NCBI GenBank assembly: GCA_017305595.1
Contig: JAFKKL010000019.1
Location: 1-52,314, forward strand
From: Hyphomicrobiales bacterium
GTDB lineage: Bacteria; Pseudomonadota; Alphaproteobacteria; Rhizobiales; Xanthobacteraceae
Direction: 5' to 3'
DNA: 52,314 nucleotides
Part shown: piece after piece, positions 26,235 through 35,639 of the stretch
Numbering within the stretch: the stretch's first letter is position 1
Layout: every line of letters starts with the position of its first letter
The notes under the pieces: model-generated
The model's input: only the letters and a program-made list of their open reading frames with translations
What the model was told of the DNA's origin: nothing
Databases searched by the model: none
Program-made: the position numbers and the translations under genes

Positions 26235-27326
26235 TTGCCGCGTTTTAAGTCAAAAAGCAGCCCGATGATGTTGACGGGCGGCAGCAGGGGAAAGGCCAAA
26301 GCGTGCGCGGCATGGGCGTGCGTGTTCGCATGCCTGTGGATCCTCGTAGGCGCAACGCCCGTGGCGGCGCAACTGTTCAGCGACCGTCCGCCGCCTGTTC
26401 CACCAGCGTCGGTTCCAGAAGCGCCATCCGCACCCGCCATCAGCCTCGCACCGCCGTCAGGTCCGGCATCCGGGCCGCCATTGCCGGCGGCATTGACGCA
26501 ACCTCCGGTGTCGGCCGTTACGCCGCCGCCGGCTGCCGCGGTTGCGCCCGTTGCCCCTGCGCCGAACCATGCGGTGCTGGCGCTGACGGCGCGCTACGGC
26601 AAGGATCTGCCGGTCATCAATGGCGGTTTGGTCTGGCGTGTTTTCTCCGACAAACCGGACGAGAGCGGCGCGTTCAAATTGATCCGCGAGGACAAAGGCG
26701 CGACCCCGAACATCGCTCTGCCGCCGGGCAACTATATCGTGCATGTCGCGCTCGGCCTCGTCACTGCCGCGCGCTCCGTGACCCTCCGCTCCGATACGGA
26801 TCGCGAATCGTTTCTGTTGCCGGCGGGCGGGCTACGCATTGAGGGCCGCGTCGGCACATCAAAAATTCCGGCGAACCAGATTTCCTTCAGCGTCCACAAA
26901 GGCAGCCAGTTCGACTCCGGTGGTGAAAGCGCGGCCTTGGTGCCGAACGCGACGCCCGGCGACGTGGTGATTTTGCCCGAGGGCACCTACAACATCATTT
27001 CGAACTACGGCGATGCCAATTCGGTGGTGCGCTCCGACATCCGCATCCAAGCCGGCAAACTGACGGACGCGACGATCACGCATCGCGCTGCGGTAATCAC
27101 GCTCAAGCTGGTGGGCGAGAAGGGCGGCGAGGCATTGGCCAATACGGCGTGGTCGGTGATCACGCCCGGCGGCGACGTCGTCAAGGAATCGATCGGCGCG
27201 TTCCCGCGCGTGATTCTGGCTGAGGGCGAATACCGTGCCATCGCCAAGAACGAAGGCAAGGTATTCGAGCAGTCCTTCAACGTCGTCAACGGCGTTGACA
27301 GGGAAGTCGAAGTCGTTGCGCGATAA
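26235..27326 (+). CDS. Exported protein with Pro-rich linker and carboxypeptidase-regulatory-like repeats
   Basis: 363-aa exported protein: a signal anchor (CAAWACVFACLWILVGATPVAAQ in two parts), then about 60 residues of Pro/Ala (PPPVPPASVPEAPSAPAISL), then three beta-rich repeats each containing a pattern like LPPGNYIVHVAL, LPEGTYNIISNYG and LAEGEYRAIAKNEG. These resemble CarboxypepD_reg or PEGA-type beta-sandwich modules. TTG 26235 has GAGG 7 nt upstream; ATG 26265 is the conservative alternative. Function unknown; probably periplasmic or envelope associated. Confidence 0.7.
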   Translation: MPRFKSKSSPMMLTGGSRGKAKACAAWACVFACLWILVGATPVAAQLFSDRPPPVPPASVPEAPSAPAISLAPPSGPASGPPLPAALTQPPVSAVTPPPAAAVAPVAPAPNHAVLALTARYGKDLPVINGGLVWRVFSDKPDESGAFKLIREDKGATPNIALPPGNYIVHVALGLVTAARSVTLRSDTDRESFLLPAGGLRIEGRVGTSKIPANQISFSVHKGSQFDSGGESAALVPNATPGDVVILPEGTYNIISNYGDANSVVRSDIRIQAGKLTDATITHRAAVITLKLVGEKGGEALANTAWSVITPGGDVVKESIGAFPRVILAEGEYRAIAKNEGKVFEQSFNVVNGVDREVEVVAR

Positions 27327-27340
27327 GTCGCGCGAGGCGA

Positions 27341-27904
27341 TCAGAATTTCGTCACGATATCCGCCAGCGTCGGACGAGGACGATCCTCGTTCGCCTTCTC
27401 TGACTTGCCGATGTGGACGAAGCCGGCGAGTTGTTCGTCGGCTTTGAGGCCGAGCGCCGCGAGCACGTCGCGATCGTAGGCAAACCAGCCGGTCAACCAG
27501 TTGGCGCCGTAGCCGAGCGCGGTGGCTGCCGTGACGATGTTCAGCGCGCTGGCGCCGGCGGAGAGCTGCTGCTCCCACGGCGGCACTTTTGGATGCGCCT
27601 TCGGCGAACTGACCACCGCGATCACCAGCGGCGCTTCGGTGAGACTGGTCCGTGCGCGTGCGATGTCTTCAGACGGAGCGTCCGGATTTCGCTTGGCGAA
27701 AATGTTCGCGATGATATCGCCAGCACGGTTGCGTGCGTCACCCTGGAAGATGATGAAGCGCCACGGGGCCAGCTTGCCATGATCGGGGACGCGTGCGCCG
27801 ATGGTCAGGATGGTTTCGAGCTCGCTCTCGGTCGGAGCAATGCTGTTCATATCGCGCGGCTTCACCGAGCGGCGCGTCTTCAGAAAATTGATGAGGTCGG
27901 ACAT
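27341..27904 (-). CDS. Nitroreductase-family flavoprotein (YdjA/RutE type)
   Basis: 187-aa FMN oxidoreductase. INFLKTRRSVKPRDM carries the N-terminal Arg pair for FMN phosphate, followed by RVPDHGKLAPWRFIIFQGDA, a central NIVTAATALGYGANWLTGWF, and C-terminal GFVHIGKSEKANEDRPRPTL. This is the short YdjA-like branch. It ends 14 bp from the convergent exported-protein gene and lies 135 bp downstream of thrS. Confidence 0.9.
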   Translation of the reverse strand: MSDLINFLKTRRSVKPRDMNSIAPTESELETILTIGARVPDHGKLAPWRFIIFQGDARNRAGDIIANIFAKRNPDAPSEDIARARTSLTEAPLVIAVVSSPKAHPKVPPWEQQLSAGASALNIVTAATALGYGANWLTGWFAYDRDVLAALGLKADEQLAGFVHIGKSEKANEDRPRPTLADIVTKF

Positions 27905-28039
27905 TTATTCGGGCTGCTTTTTGAAGGGAGTATGTTTCGCACAAGAAGCGGCCGATGATTGCGGCCGCTGCTGAATCTGCAATCGATGTAGCTCCGCAAA
28001 CGCCCGGCACAAGGCCGGACGCTGCTACTTCGAGGCAAT

Positions 28040-30097
28040 CTAAATGCCGGGCGTGGCGGTTTCCGCGCGAGCGCGCTTGACGTCCGGCGGTGTGGCTTCC
28101 TCGACCAGCGCCGCCAACGCATCGGCGAGAGGCAACACGGTCTGACCTTCGTGGCCGAGGCGGCGGATCGACACCGAATGAGTTTCGGCTTCCTTCTTGC
28201 CGACCACGAGCAGCGCAGGGATCTTGGCGAGCGAATGTTCGCGCACCTTGTAGTTGATCTTCTCGTTGCGCAGGTCGAGTTCGACGCGCAGCCCCACACG
28301 TTTCGCCGCAGCGGCGACCTGCTTCGCGTATTCGTCGCCTTCGGACGTGATCGTGGTGACGATCGCCTGCACCGGCGCGAGCCAGAGCGGGAAGTGGCCG
28401 GCGAAGTGCTCGATCAAAATGCCGGTGAAGCGCTCCATCGATCCGCAGATGGCGCGATGGACCATGATCGGGACTTTCTTCGATCCGTCGGCGTCGATGT
28501 AGAACGCGCCGAACAGGCCGGGCAGGTTGAGGTCGACCTGCGTGGTGCCGCACTGCCAGTCGCGGCCGATGGCGTCGCGCAGCACGTATTCGAACTTCGG
28601 CCCGTAGAATGCGCCTTCGCCCGGATTGATCGCGGTCTTGATCCGGCCACCGGACTTGCTCTCGATCTCGCGCAGCACCGTCGCCATCACGCGTTCGGCG
28701 TGATCCCAGCTCTCATCCGTGCCGACGCGCTTCTCCGGACGCGTCGACAGCTTGACCACGATGTCGCCGAAGCCGAAATCCGAATAGGTCGAGAGGATCA
28801 GTTCGTTGATCTTCAGACATTCCTCGGCCAGTTGCTCCTCGGTGCAGAAGACGTGCGCGTCGTCCTGCGTGAAGCCGCGCACGCGCATCAACCCATGCAT
28901 CGCGCCGGACGGTTCGTAGCGATGCACGATGCCGAATTCCGCCATGCGCAGCGGCAGGTCGCGGTAGCTTTTCAGGCCGTGCTTGAAGATCTGCACATGG
29001 CCGGGGCAGTTCATCGGCTTCAGTACGAACCAGCGCTTGTCCTCGGCTTCGTCGCCGGCCGACTGCGCCGCGAACATGTTCTCGCGATACCAATTCCAGT
29101 GGCCCGAGGTCTCCCAGAGTACCTTGTCGAGAATCTGCGGCGCGTTGACTTCGTCGTAGTCGCCGGCAAGGCGGCGACGCATGTAGGCCACCAGCGACTG
29201 GAACAGCGCCCAGCCCTTGGCGTGCCAGAACACGACGCCCGGACCTTCTTCCTGGAAGTGAAACAGATCCAGTTCGCGACCGAGCTTGCGATGATCGCGC
29301 TTCTCGGCTTCCTCGATCTGTTTCAGGTAGGCGTCGAGTTCTTCCTGCTTGGCGAAGGCGGTGCCGTAGATGCGCGTCAGCATCGGATTGTTGCTGTCGC
29401 CGCGCCAGTACGCGCCGGCCACCTTCATCAGCTTGAAGGCGTTGCCGATCTTGCCCGTCGAAGTCATATGCGGGCCGCGGCACAGATCGAACCAGTCGCC
29501 CTGGTAATAGATCTTGATCGGCTCGTCGCCGGGGATGGCGTCGACCAGTTCGACCTTGAAGTTCTCGCCCTTGTCGCGGAACACCTGCTTGGTCTTTTCG
29601 CGATCCCACACATCCTTAGTGAACGGCTGATCGCGCCCGATGATCTCGCGCATCTTCTTCTCGATGGCGGCGAAGTCGTCCAGCGTGAACGGCTCGTTGC
29701 GGAAGAAGTCGTAATAGAATCCGTTCTCGATCACCGGGCCGATGGTCACCTGCGTGCCCGGCCACAACGATTGCACGGCCTCGGCGAGCACGTGCGCGCA
29801 ATCGTGGCGGATCAATTCCAGCGCGCGGGGATCGTCGCGATTGATGAATTCGATGCGCGCGTTCTGCTCGATCGGGTCGGCCAAGTCGGTGATGACGCCG
29901 TCCAGCGCCATCGCAACTGTGCGCTTGGCGAGCGATGGCGAGATACCCTTGACGATCTCGAGGCCGGTCACGCCCTTGTTGACATCGCGGCGGGCGCCGT
30001 CGGGAAAGGTGAGGGTGACGTTCAGGGATTCGGCAGGCTTGAGGTTGGCGAGGCCAAACTGGAATCCGGAGGCGGGCTTGGTCTTGTCGTCTGACAT
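28040..30097 (-). CDS. thrS: Threonine--tRNA ligase
   Basis: 685-aa class II synthetase charging tRNA-Thr. Domains in order: TGS ([20 protein letters not shown]), the editing domain with [17 protein letters not shown], catalytic core with [20 protein letters not shown] and [20 protein letters not shown], and the anticodon-binding domain starting near [27 protein letters not shown] precedes ATG 30097. It has a slightly long N-terminal extension before the TGS domain. Monocistronic. Confidence 0.97.
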   Translation of the reverse strand: MSDDKTKPASGFQFGLANLKPAESLNVTLTFPDGARRDVNKGVTGLEIVKGISPSLAKRTVAMALDGVITDLADPIEQNARIEFINRDDPRALELIRHDCAHVLAEAVQSLWPGTQVTIGPVIENGFYYDFFRNEPFTLDDFAAIEKKMREIIGRDQPFTKDVWDREKTKQVFRDKGENFKVELVDAIPGDEPIKIYYQGDWFDLCRGPHMTSTGKIGNAFKLMKVAGAYWRGDSNNPMLTRIYGTAFAKQEELDAYLKQIEEAEKRDHRKLGRELDLFHFQEEGPGVVFWHAKGWALFQSLVAYMRRRLAGDYDEVNAPQILDKVLWETSGHWNWYRENMFAAQSAGDEAEDKRWFVLKPMNCPGHVQIFKHGLKSYRDLPLRMAEFGIVHRYEPSGAMHGLMRVRGFTQDDAHVFCTEEQLAEECLKINELILSTYSDFGFGDIVVKLSTRPEKRVGTDESWDHAERVMATVLREIESKSGGRIKTAINPGEGAFYGPKFEYVLRDAIGRDWQCGTTQVDLNLPGLFGAFYIDADGSKKVPIMVHRAICGSMERFTGILIEHFAGHFPLWLAPVQAIVTTITSEGDEYAKQVAAAAKRVGLRVELDLRNEKINYKVREHSLAKIPALLVVGKKEAETHSVSIRRLGHEGQTVLPLADALAALVEEATPPDVKRARAETATPGI

Positions 30098-30267
30098 TCT
30101 GATCTCCTCTGGCTCACTCCTGCGAACGAGCGCAGGTAAGCGGAAAGCAGCGGTATAGCAGTCGCCCGGCGACTTGCAACGGTTGAAAACCACTCCCGGG
30201 ACGCCACATCAGACCGGCCCGGCCATGGGGGGTGAGGCGCCGAGGTTGTTGTGGACGCATCACATTT

Positions 30268-30291
30268 ATTTTCATGCAACTGCATTAAAAT
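30268..30291. promoter_or_regulatory. 24-bp palindromic operator candidate before the MFS gene
   Basis: ATTTT-C-ATGCA-AC-TGCAT-T-AAAAT is symmetrical except for one pair. It lies 18 bp upstream of the MFS GTG. Size and symmetry fit a MarR/HxlR/TetR-type dimer repressor. No regulator gene is adjacent. Confidence 0.45.
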
Positions 30292-30308
30292 CATGATATG
30301 AGGGCTTG

Positions 30309-31478
30309 GTGAAAACCTCCTTCGCCCCCACCGCTTTGTTGCTCGGCAATTTCGTCATCGGCACCTCGATCATGGGGCCGAGCGGCATGCTGAATGAATT
30401 GTCCTCCGATCTCGGCGTTTCGATTCGCGACGCAGGATTGTTGATCACCTTCGGCGCGGCCGCCTTATTTATCTGTTCGCCATTGAGCGCCTGGCTGACC
30501 GGCCGTTTCGATCGACGCAAATTTCTCGGGAGTCTCGTTCTGTTGCTGGCGCTCTGCAATCTGGCGTCGGCCTTCGCGCCCGACTACGCGACGTTGATGG
30601 CGATCCGACTGGTGATGATGGTGGTGGCGGCGCCATTCACCCCGCAAGCCGCCGGGACGGTGAGCTTGATCGTACCCGTCGAGAAACGGGGCAGCACGAT
30701 CGCTTACGTCTTCCTCGGCTGGTCCTTGGCGGCCGCGGCCGGCTTGCCGATGGTGACGATCATCGCGGGATATGCCGGGTGGCGAACGGCATTCCTGTGC
30801 ATTTCGGCGTTGTCTTGCATCGGCTTCCTGTTGCTGATCTGGCGATTGCCGCCGCGTGTGAGCGGTGTCGCGGTCGAACTCAAGACGTGGGTTTCGCTCG
30901 GCCGCAATCCGTTGGTGGTCATGTTGCTGCTGATCACTGTTTTGCAGATGTCCGGACAGTTCGTGATCTTCACGTTCATGGCGCCGCTTCTGACGCGCCT
31001 TGCGGAGGCAACGCCGGCCGCCATCGCGGTGGTGTTTTCGCTCTACGGCATCTTCGGATTCATCGGCAACGTTGCGGCGACGCAATTGGTCGACCGATGG
31101 GGCGGCTACAGAACTTCGCTGGTGTTCGTCACGGTGCTGCTGATCGGCATGTCGGCCTGGGCGATCGGAGCGGGGATGCTCGCGGCGATGGCAATCGGTG
31201 TCAGCATTTGGGGACTGGGGTTTGCATCGAGCAACTCGATGCAGCAGGTTCGGCTGGTCGGCGCCGCGCCGCTCTTTGCGGGCGCGTCGGTATCTCTCAA
31301 CACCTCGGTGTTGTATGTCGGCCAGGCCATCGGCTCCGCGATCGGCGGGATGCTGTTTGTGCGCGACATGCTTCACACCGCCGGTTATGTCGCGGTCGCT
31401 TTCGTTGTCGTGGCGTTGCTGGTGGTGTTGATGACGCGACGTTTCGAAACGGCGAGTGTTGCGGAGGAGGGTGTCTGA
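30309..31478 (+). CDS. MFS transporter (DHA1-like exporter)
   Basis: 389-aa inner-membrane protein with 12 predicted helices. FIICSPLSAWLTGRFDRRKF-like loop 2-3 (ICSPLSAWLTGRFDRRKFLG) is the MFS signature; IRLVMMVVAAPFTPQAAGTV and VPVEKRGSTIAYVFLGWSLA correspond to the DHA1 helix 4-5 region. Start GTG 30309 has GAGGG about 4 nt upstream; TTG 30306 is also in frame. Substrate unknown; drug or metabolite efflux is likely for this branch. Confidence 0.9.
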   Translation: MKTSFAPTALLLGNFVIGTSIMGPSGMLNELSSDLGVSIRDAGLLITFGAAALFICSPLSAWLTGRFDRRKFLGSLVLLLALCNLASAFAPDYATLMAIRLVMMVVAAPFTPQAAGTVSLIVPVEKRGSTIAYVFLGWSLAAAAGLPMVTIIAGYAGWRTAFLCISALSCIGFLLLIWRLPPRVSGVAVELKTWVSLGRNPLVVMLLLITVLQMSGQFVIFTFMAPLLTRLAEATPAAIAVVFSLYGIFGFIGNVAATQLVDRWGGYRTSLVFVTVLLIGMSAWAIGAGMLAAMAIGVSIWGLGFASSNSMQQVRLVGAAPLFAGASVSLNTSVLYVGQAIGSAIGGMLFVRDMLHTAGYVAVAFVVVALLVVLMTRRFETASVAEEGV

Positions 31479-31490
31479 GGCGCTGTCGCG

Positions 31491-31817
31491 TCAGTCACAG
31501 AGGCGCGTCAGCATTGCACGGAAATTGACGCCGGGAAGTTGCATCGCATCGCCTTCGAGTTCGACGATGTCGCCGGTCATCACGCCCTTGAGCGTCAAGG
31601 TTACCCTGTCGACGCCGAACAGCGGCTTGAAGCTCGGGTCCTGATTGTGTCGTTGGGTCGAGACCTTGACCACGATATCGTCGTGGGTGCCGCTGTAGCT
31701 TCCGATGAATGCAAAAGCTGAATTGCCGCCGCGGACTTTTCCGTCAATCGCATAAACGACGCCGCAGCCTGTTCCGTGGACCGTATGGAACTCGACCGAA
31801 TAAAGCCCGTTGCGCAC
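31491..31817 (-). CDS. GrlR-like regulatory protein
   Basis: 108-aa protein resembling the GrlR family: RNGLYSVEFHTVHGTGCGVV, AIDGKVRGGNSAFAFIGSYS and LTLKGVMTGDIVELEGDAMQ. GrlR was described as a type III secretion repressor partner in enterobacteria. Rhizobial homologues are common and of unknown role. GTG 31817 is chosen because homologues start at (M)RNGLY; in-frame ATG 31925 would overlap yidD. No T3SS genes are nearby. Confidence 0.7.
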   Translation of the reverse strand: MRNGLYSVEFHTVHGTGCGVVYAIDGKVRGGNSAFAFIGSYSGTHDDIVVKVSTQRHNQDPSFKPLFGVDRVTLTLKGVMTGDIVELEGDAMQLPGVNFRAMLTRLCD

Positions 31818-31908
31818 GTCAGCCCGCCGCGATGGTGATAATAGCGCTGATCCTATGACCTGATGCGGCGGGGAACAATCAGGAAGTTGCACAACCGGAC
31901 ACACAACT

Positions 31909-32241
31909 TCAGCGTTGGATGTCATTGACGCCACGCCAGCGTGCGTAACGCCACGGCAGAAACCACTTCGCGCCCGCCGGCCGCGCCTGCGGAACATTAT
32001 CGATGCCCGACGTTCCCCACGGCTGGCAGCGCAGCAGGCGCGCCAGCGTCATCCAGCCGCCCGCCCATAAGCCAAAGCGGCCGATCGCTTCGTCCGCGTA
32101 GACAGAGCAGGTGGGGAGATGGCGGCAATTGTAGCCGACCAGCGGCGAGAGGGTGTGGCGATAGCACCAGATCGCCGCTTGCCCCGTCCGGCGTGGCATG
32201 TTTTTCAGCGCCGTCGCGCAGTGGGGGCAGGGCGAAGTCAT
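31909..32241 (-). CDS. yidD: Membrane protein insertion efficiency factor
   Basis: 110-aa protein with the YidD signature WCYRHTLSPLVGYNCRHLPT, CSVYADEAIGRFGLWAGGWM and RLLRCQPWGTSG. YidD helps YidC insert inner-membrane proteins. The N-terminal CPHC motif (residues 4-7) is an extra found in this branch. ATG 32241 is assumed; ATG 32298 and 32340 are in frame upstream. It is not beside rnpA/yidC here. Confidence 0.92.
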   Translation of the reverse strand: MTSPCPHCATALKNMPRRTGQAAIWCYRHTLSPLVGYNCRHLPTCSVYADEAIGRFGLWAGGWMTLARLLRCQPWGTSGIDNVPQARPAGAKWFLPWRYARWRGVNDIQR

Positions 32242-32450
32242 CAGCGTTCGATAGTCCTGATCGGTGGGTTGCGTGGGTGGAACCGTTCGGGTTGGCATTT
32301 GCGACACACTTTCTGAAATATCGCATGTTTGATATCGCAAGGCAGCAAAAGACAGTTGGAGTGTGGTTCGCGTCCGACTAGGCTTGTTCGTGACAAATTG
32401 ATTGCGCTTTATCGTCCGGCCGATTGATTGCGGTCGGGGGAGGGGAGTTT

Positions 32451-33374
32451 GTGAGCGCCGCTGTTCTGCTGAAGGCCCGTGTCTCGACGACGCTGATGAT
32501 CGCGCTCGTGGCGATTTCGCTGGGCGTGCTTACCATCGCGGCGTGGCCGGCGCGCGCCCGCGATGTCGTCGACATTCGCAAATTACCTATGCGCTTCGAG
32601 TGGGTTCCTTGCCAGGACCAGTGTCGCGGTTGGATCAGCGCCACCGGCGTGATCACTTCCGAGACGCCGAAAGCCTTTGAGGATTTTGCTCGGGACCGCG
32701 ATCTGACCGGTGCCACGATGGTGCTCGATTCAAGCGGCGGCTCGGTGAATGATGCGATCGCGCTTGGGCGCGTGTGGCGAGGCCTTGGCCTGCTGACGAC
32801 GGTGGGCGCCACCATCGATAGCCCGCGATCGGCGACCGGTACCGCCGCTGTCATACCGGATGCGTCCTGCGAGTCGATGTGCGTTTTTCTGCTGCTGTCC
32901 GGCAAGGTGCGTTACGTGCCGCCGGGTGCGCGGGTGCGCGTCCATCAGATATGGATGGGCGATCGTGCCAACGATGCCCGCGCCGCCAACTACACGGCGC
33001 AGGATCTGATGATCGTCGAGCGCGATATCGGCCGTCTTGCCAAATACACTTTTGACATGGGCGGCTCCGGCGATCTTCTGGAGTTGGCGTTGAGCATTCC
33101 GCCGTGGGAAGCGCTGCATCAGTTGTCGCAAGCGGAACTGCGGCAGACCAATATCGTGACCACTGATGCTGTCGCCGACGTGCTGCCACCACGGACAAAC
33201 GACCCTGGGACGCCGGTCGCGGCGGGAGGCCGCAAGCCGATCCAGGATCGCTTCTCAAGCGGTGTCGCAAATGCGACGCCAACGCTGTCGGCTATCAAGA
33301 CCACGAAAACAGCGGAGGCGGCGGCCCCGGTCAGCGGTGCTGCGTCGCCTAGTGGTCAGGCGCAGGTCCAATAG
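32451..33374 (+). CDS. Exported ClpP/crotonase-fold protein
   Basis: 307-aa exported protein (COG3904-like). Signal: STTLMIALVAISLGVLTIAA with cleavage near ARA|RD. The ClpP-like core shows VLDSSGGSVNDAIALGRVWR (oxyanion glycines), a possible nucleophile in SCESMCVFLLLSGKVRYVP and a His in VRVHQIWMG, so a Ser-His peptidase-like site seems kept. The C-terminal ~70 residues are low-complexity Ala/Thr/Pro. GTG 32451 follows a strong GGAGGGGAG. Substrate unknown. Confidence 0.78.
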   Translation: MSAAVLLKARVSTTLMIALVAISLGVLTIAAWPARARDVVDIRKLPMRFEWVPCQDQCRGWISATGVITSETPKAFEDFARDRDLTGATMVLDSSGGSVNDAIALGRVWRGLGLLTTVGATIDSPRSATGTAAVIPDASCESMCVFLLLSGKVRYVPPGARVRVHQIWMGDRANDARAANYTAQDLMIVERDIGRLAKYTFDMGGSGDLLELALSIPPWEALHQLSQAELRQTNIVTTDAVADVLPPRTNDPGTPVAAGGRKPIQDRFSSGVANATPTLSAIKTTKTAEAAAPVSGAASPSGQAQVQ

Positions 33375-33389
33375 CGCGAAGATTCTTCG

Positions 33390-33845
33390 TCAGCTTTCGG
33401 CGTCGCTAAGCTGCGTAGCCTTAGCCTCGATCTGGCCGATGGCGTCGACGACGGCGTCGAAGGTCAGCATCGTCGAGGCGTGACGGGCCTTGTAGTCCCG
33501 CACCGGCTCGAGGAATGCGATATCGGCCCACTTGCCGTCCGGCGGCGGACCGTTTTCCTTCAGCATCCGGCGGACGGTTTCGCGCAACTCCCGCAGTTCT
33601 TCCGCCGTTGAGCCGACCACGTGTTGAGCCATGATCGAGGAGGAGGCCTGCCCCAGAGCGCAGGCTTTCACGTCATGAGCGAAATCGGTCACCACCGGGC
33701 CGTCCATCTTGAGATCGACCTTGACGGTCGAGCCGCAGAGCTTGGAATGGGCGGTGGCGGAGGCGTCGGGGGAGGCTAGGCGCCCCAGTCTCGGAATATT
33801 CCCGGCCAGGGCGATGATGCGCTGATTGTAGACGTCGTTGAGCAT
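33390..33845 (-). CDS. IscU/NifU-like Fe-S scaffold family protein lacking the third cysteine
   Basis: 151-aa homologue of the U-type scaffold. Cys37 (KLCGST) and Cys62 (KACALGQAS) match the first two IscU cysteines. The third, normally in HCS, is Ala123 (ARHASTMLTFD), and the Asp next to the first Cys (CGD) is Ser. A [2Fe-2S] cluster cannot be ligated in the usual way, so it may carry clusters differently or have another role. It is divergent from folE; no sufS/iscS is nearby. Confidence 0.85.
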   Translation of the reverse strand: MLNDVYNQRIIALAGNIPRLGRLASPDASATAHSKLCGSTVKVDLKMDGPVVTDFAHDVKACALGQASSSIMAQHVVGSTAEELRELRETVRRMLKENGPPPDGKWADIAFLEPVRDYKARHASTMLTFDAVVDAIGQIEAKATQLSDAES

Positions 33846-33899
33846 GGCGATTGAGGCCCGGACTTGCGCCGATCGGATCGGTCGCTCCGGTATCCGCCC

Positions 33900-33927
33900 T
33901 TGGCGGTCCGGTTCGCTACCCTATATA
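33900..33927 (+). promoter_or_regulatory. Candidate folE promoter
   Basis: TTGGCG (33900-33905) and TATATA (33922-33927) with 16-nt spacing, 170 bp upstream of folE. A small inverted repeat ACGAGA-N8-TCTCGT (33937-33956) follows directly and could be an operator. Confidence 0.35.
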
Positions 33928-34097
33928 AGTGTCGGAACGAGAAAATACAGTCTCGTCAGCCTTCCGCCGCAAAATCGAGCGATCAACGCCGGCGATGGCG
34001 ATGTTTTGCACGGTCGGACTCAGGCGTCCGGCGGCCTTTGGTCGCCCCGTCTGCCCGGTGACACTCCGGCCCATTGGGCCGGTCGAACGGAGTGAGG

Positions 34098-34871
34098 ATG
34101 GACGCATTGATCAAGCCGCTGCGCGCGGGCAAGGCCGCCGACGATAAATCTTCCACACTTGGGCCCACTGAGGCCAAGGCCACGGATTTGCGCGTGCCCG
34201 AGGGCCGGCCCGCCCAGTTGGACCCGTCGGATTATCTGGAGGCGGCGATTCGCCCCGACCAGCCCCGGCCGTCGCGCGACGAAGCCGAGCAGGCGGTAAA
34301 GACGCTGCTCTCTTACATCGGCGAAAATACCGAGCGTGAAGGTCTGCTGGATACGCCGCGCCGAGTGGTGGAAGCTTTTGACGAACTGTTCCAGGGTTAT
34401 CAGCAGTGCCCGGCGGAAGTCCTCAACCGGACCTTCGGCGAGACGGCCGGGTATGACGATTTCGTGCTGGTGCGGGATATCCCGTTCACCTCGCATTGCG
34501 AGCATCACATGATGCCGTTCTACGGACATGCGCATATTGCCTATGTGCCGGTGGAGCGGGTGGTCGGCCTGTCCAAGCTGGCGCGATTGGTCGATATCTT
34601 CGGCCATCGGCTTCAGACCCAGGAGCATCTGACAGCCCAATTGGCGGCGGCGATCGACGAGGTGTTGAAGCCGCGCGGCGTCGCGGTGATGATCGAGGCC
34701 GAGCACACCTGCATGTCGGTGCGCGGCGTGCGCAAACACGGCGCTTCGACCCTGACGACGCGGTTCACCGGTATCTTCCGGGACAATCACGCCGAGCAGG
34801 CGCGCGCTTCATGTCCGTGGTGCGCGGTCCGCAGCGATAGCGCCGAGCGCGTCCGCGCAAAAGCGATCTGA
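34098..34871 (+). CDS. folE: GTP cyclohydrolase I
   Basis: 257-aa enzyme converting GTP to 7,8-dihydroneopterin triphosphate for folate and pterin synthesis. Family signatures: [20 protein letters not shown], the zinc-site [20 protein letters not shown] and [20 protein letters not shown], with C-terminal [19 protein letters not shown] containing the second Cys ligand. About 60 extra, poorly conserved residues precede the core. ATG 34098 has GTGAGG/GGAG upstream. hisI follows after 162 bp. Confidence 0.96.
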   Translation: MDALIKPLRAGKAADDKSSTLGPTEAKATDLRVPEGRPAQLDPSDYLEAAIRPDQPRPSRDEAEQAVKTLLSYIGENTEREGLLDTPRRVVEAFDELFQGYQQCPAEVLNRTFGETAGYDDFVLVRDIPFTSHCEHHMMPFYGHAHIAYVPVERVVGLSKLARLVDIFGHRLQTQEHLTAQLAAAIDEVLKPRGVAVMIEAEHTCMSVRGVRKHGASTLTTRFTGIFRDNHAEQARASCPWCAVRSDSAERVRAKAI

Positions 34872-34955
34872 AATCAAGGCGTATGGGGCTGGTCTTCATG
34901 CGCCGGATCAAAATGCCGCGTGTGGTGCGACGACTGCATTTTGAATTATCTAGAG

Positions 34956-34961
34956 TATAAT
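34956..34961 (+). promoter_or_regulatory. Consensus -10 box upstream of hisI
   Basis: TATAAT in a short AT-rich stretch 72 bp before the hisI start. The -35 region is poor, so this is only a partial promoter match. Confidence 0.3.
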
Positions 34962-35033
34962 GATTTGTGTCGATCTATCTGAAACTCCTTCGATTTATGA
35001 CGTTCTAGAATGTTCCGTCGCTGAGGTTCCGCT

Positions 35034-35468
35034 GTGTCCACGTCCGCCGATACGCACGATCTTGAAGAAGGGCTGTGGCTGCGTCCGAAGTTCGATGCCG
35101 CCGGGCTGGTGACTTGCGTGACCACCGACGCTGCCACCGGCGACGTGTTGATGGTCGCGCATATGAATGACGAGGCACTGCGCCGGACCATCGCCAGCGG
35201 CGAGGCCTGGTATTACAGCCGCTCGCGCGGGGCCTTGTGGCGCAAGGGCGAAAGCTCCGGCAACATCCAGCGTGTTGTCGAATTGCGGGTCGACTGCGAT
35301 CAGGACGCGGTCTGGATTCGGGTCGAGCAGGCCGGCGGCGCGGCCTGCCATACTGGCCGGCACTCATGTTTCTATCGCGCTGCCATTCGTGGTGGCGACG
35401 GCAAGCTGGCCATGGTCGATGCCGACAAGGTGTTCGATCCCGAGCAGGTCTACGGCAAGTCGTCCTGA
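35034..35468 (+). CDS. hisI: Phosphoribosyl-AMP cyclohydrolase
   Basis: 144-aa monofunctional HisI for the third step of histidine synthesis (PRAMP to ProFAR). It has VAHMNDEALRRTIASGEAWY, SRSRGALWRKGESSGNIQRV, the Mg-site RVDCDQDAVW and zinc-ligand GGAACHTGRHSCFYR. There is no fused HisE domain. GTG 35034 has GAGG 7 nt upstream. Confidence 0.95.
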   Translation: MSTSADTHDLEEGLWLRPKFDAAGLVTCVTTDAATGDVLMVAHMNDEALRRTIASGEAWYYSRSRGALWRKGESSGNIQRVVELRVDCDQDAVWIRVEQAGGAACHTGRHSCFYRAAIRGGDGKLAMVDADKVFDPEQVYGKSS

Positions 35469-35485
35469 CCGTCCGCCGGCCCTCT

Positions 35486-35504
35486 TTAACCTGCCATTAA
35501 CCAT
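35486..35504 (+). promoter_or_regulatory. CtrA-type binding site, perfect match
   Basis: TTAA-CCTGCCA-TTAACCAT fits the alphaproteobacterial CtrA consensus TTAA-N7-TTAAC exactly, including the extended CCAT. It lies 136 bp before the lytic transglycosylase ATG, in its probable promoter. Confidence 0.5.
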
Positions 35505-35639
35505 GATCGCCCAGGGTTGATCCCGATATGCGAAGACGCGCCGTTTGGGAGAACGGCCGTATTTGCAGACAGGGCCGTCCGGCGCGGATGATCGCTTCGT
35601 GGGCGGCGCGACTATGTCGCGGGGAGCAGGGCACGGGTC

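Noticed and set aside
28151-30094. 647-codon plus-strand open frame opposite thrS
   Set aside because: It is the exact antisense of thrS, rich in Arg/His/Asp/Leu as expected for shadow frames in high-GC DNA, with no domain pattern.
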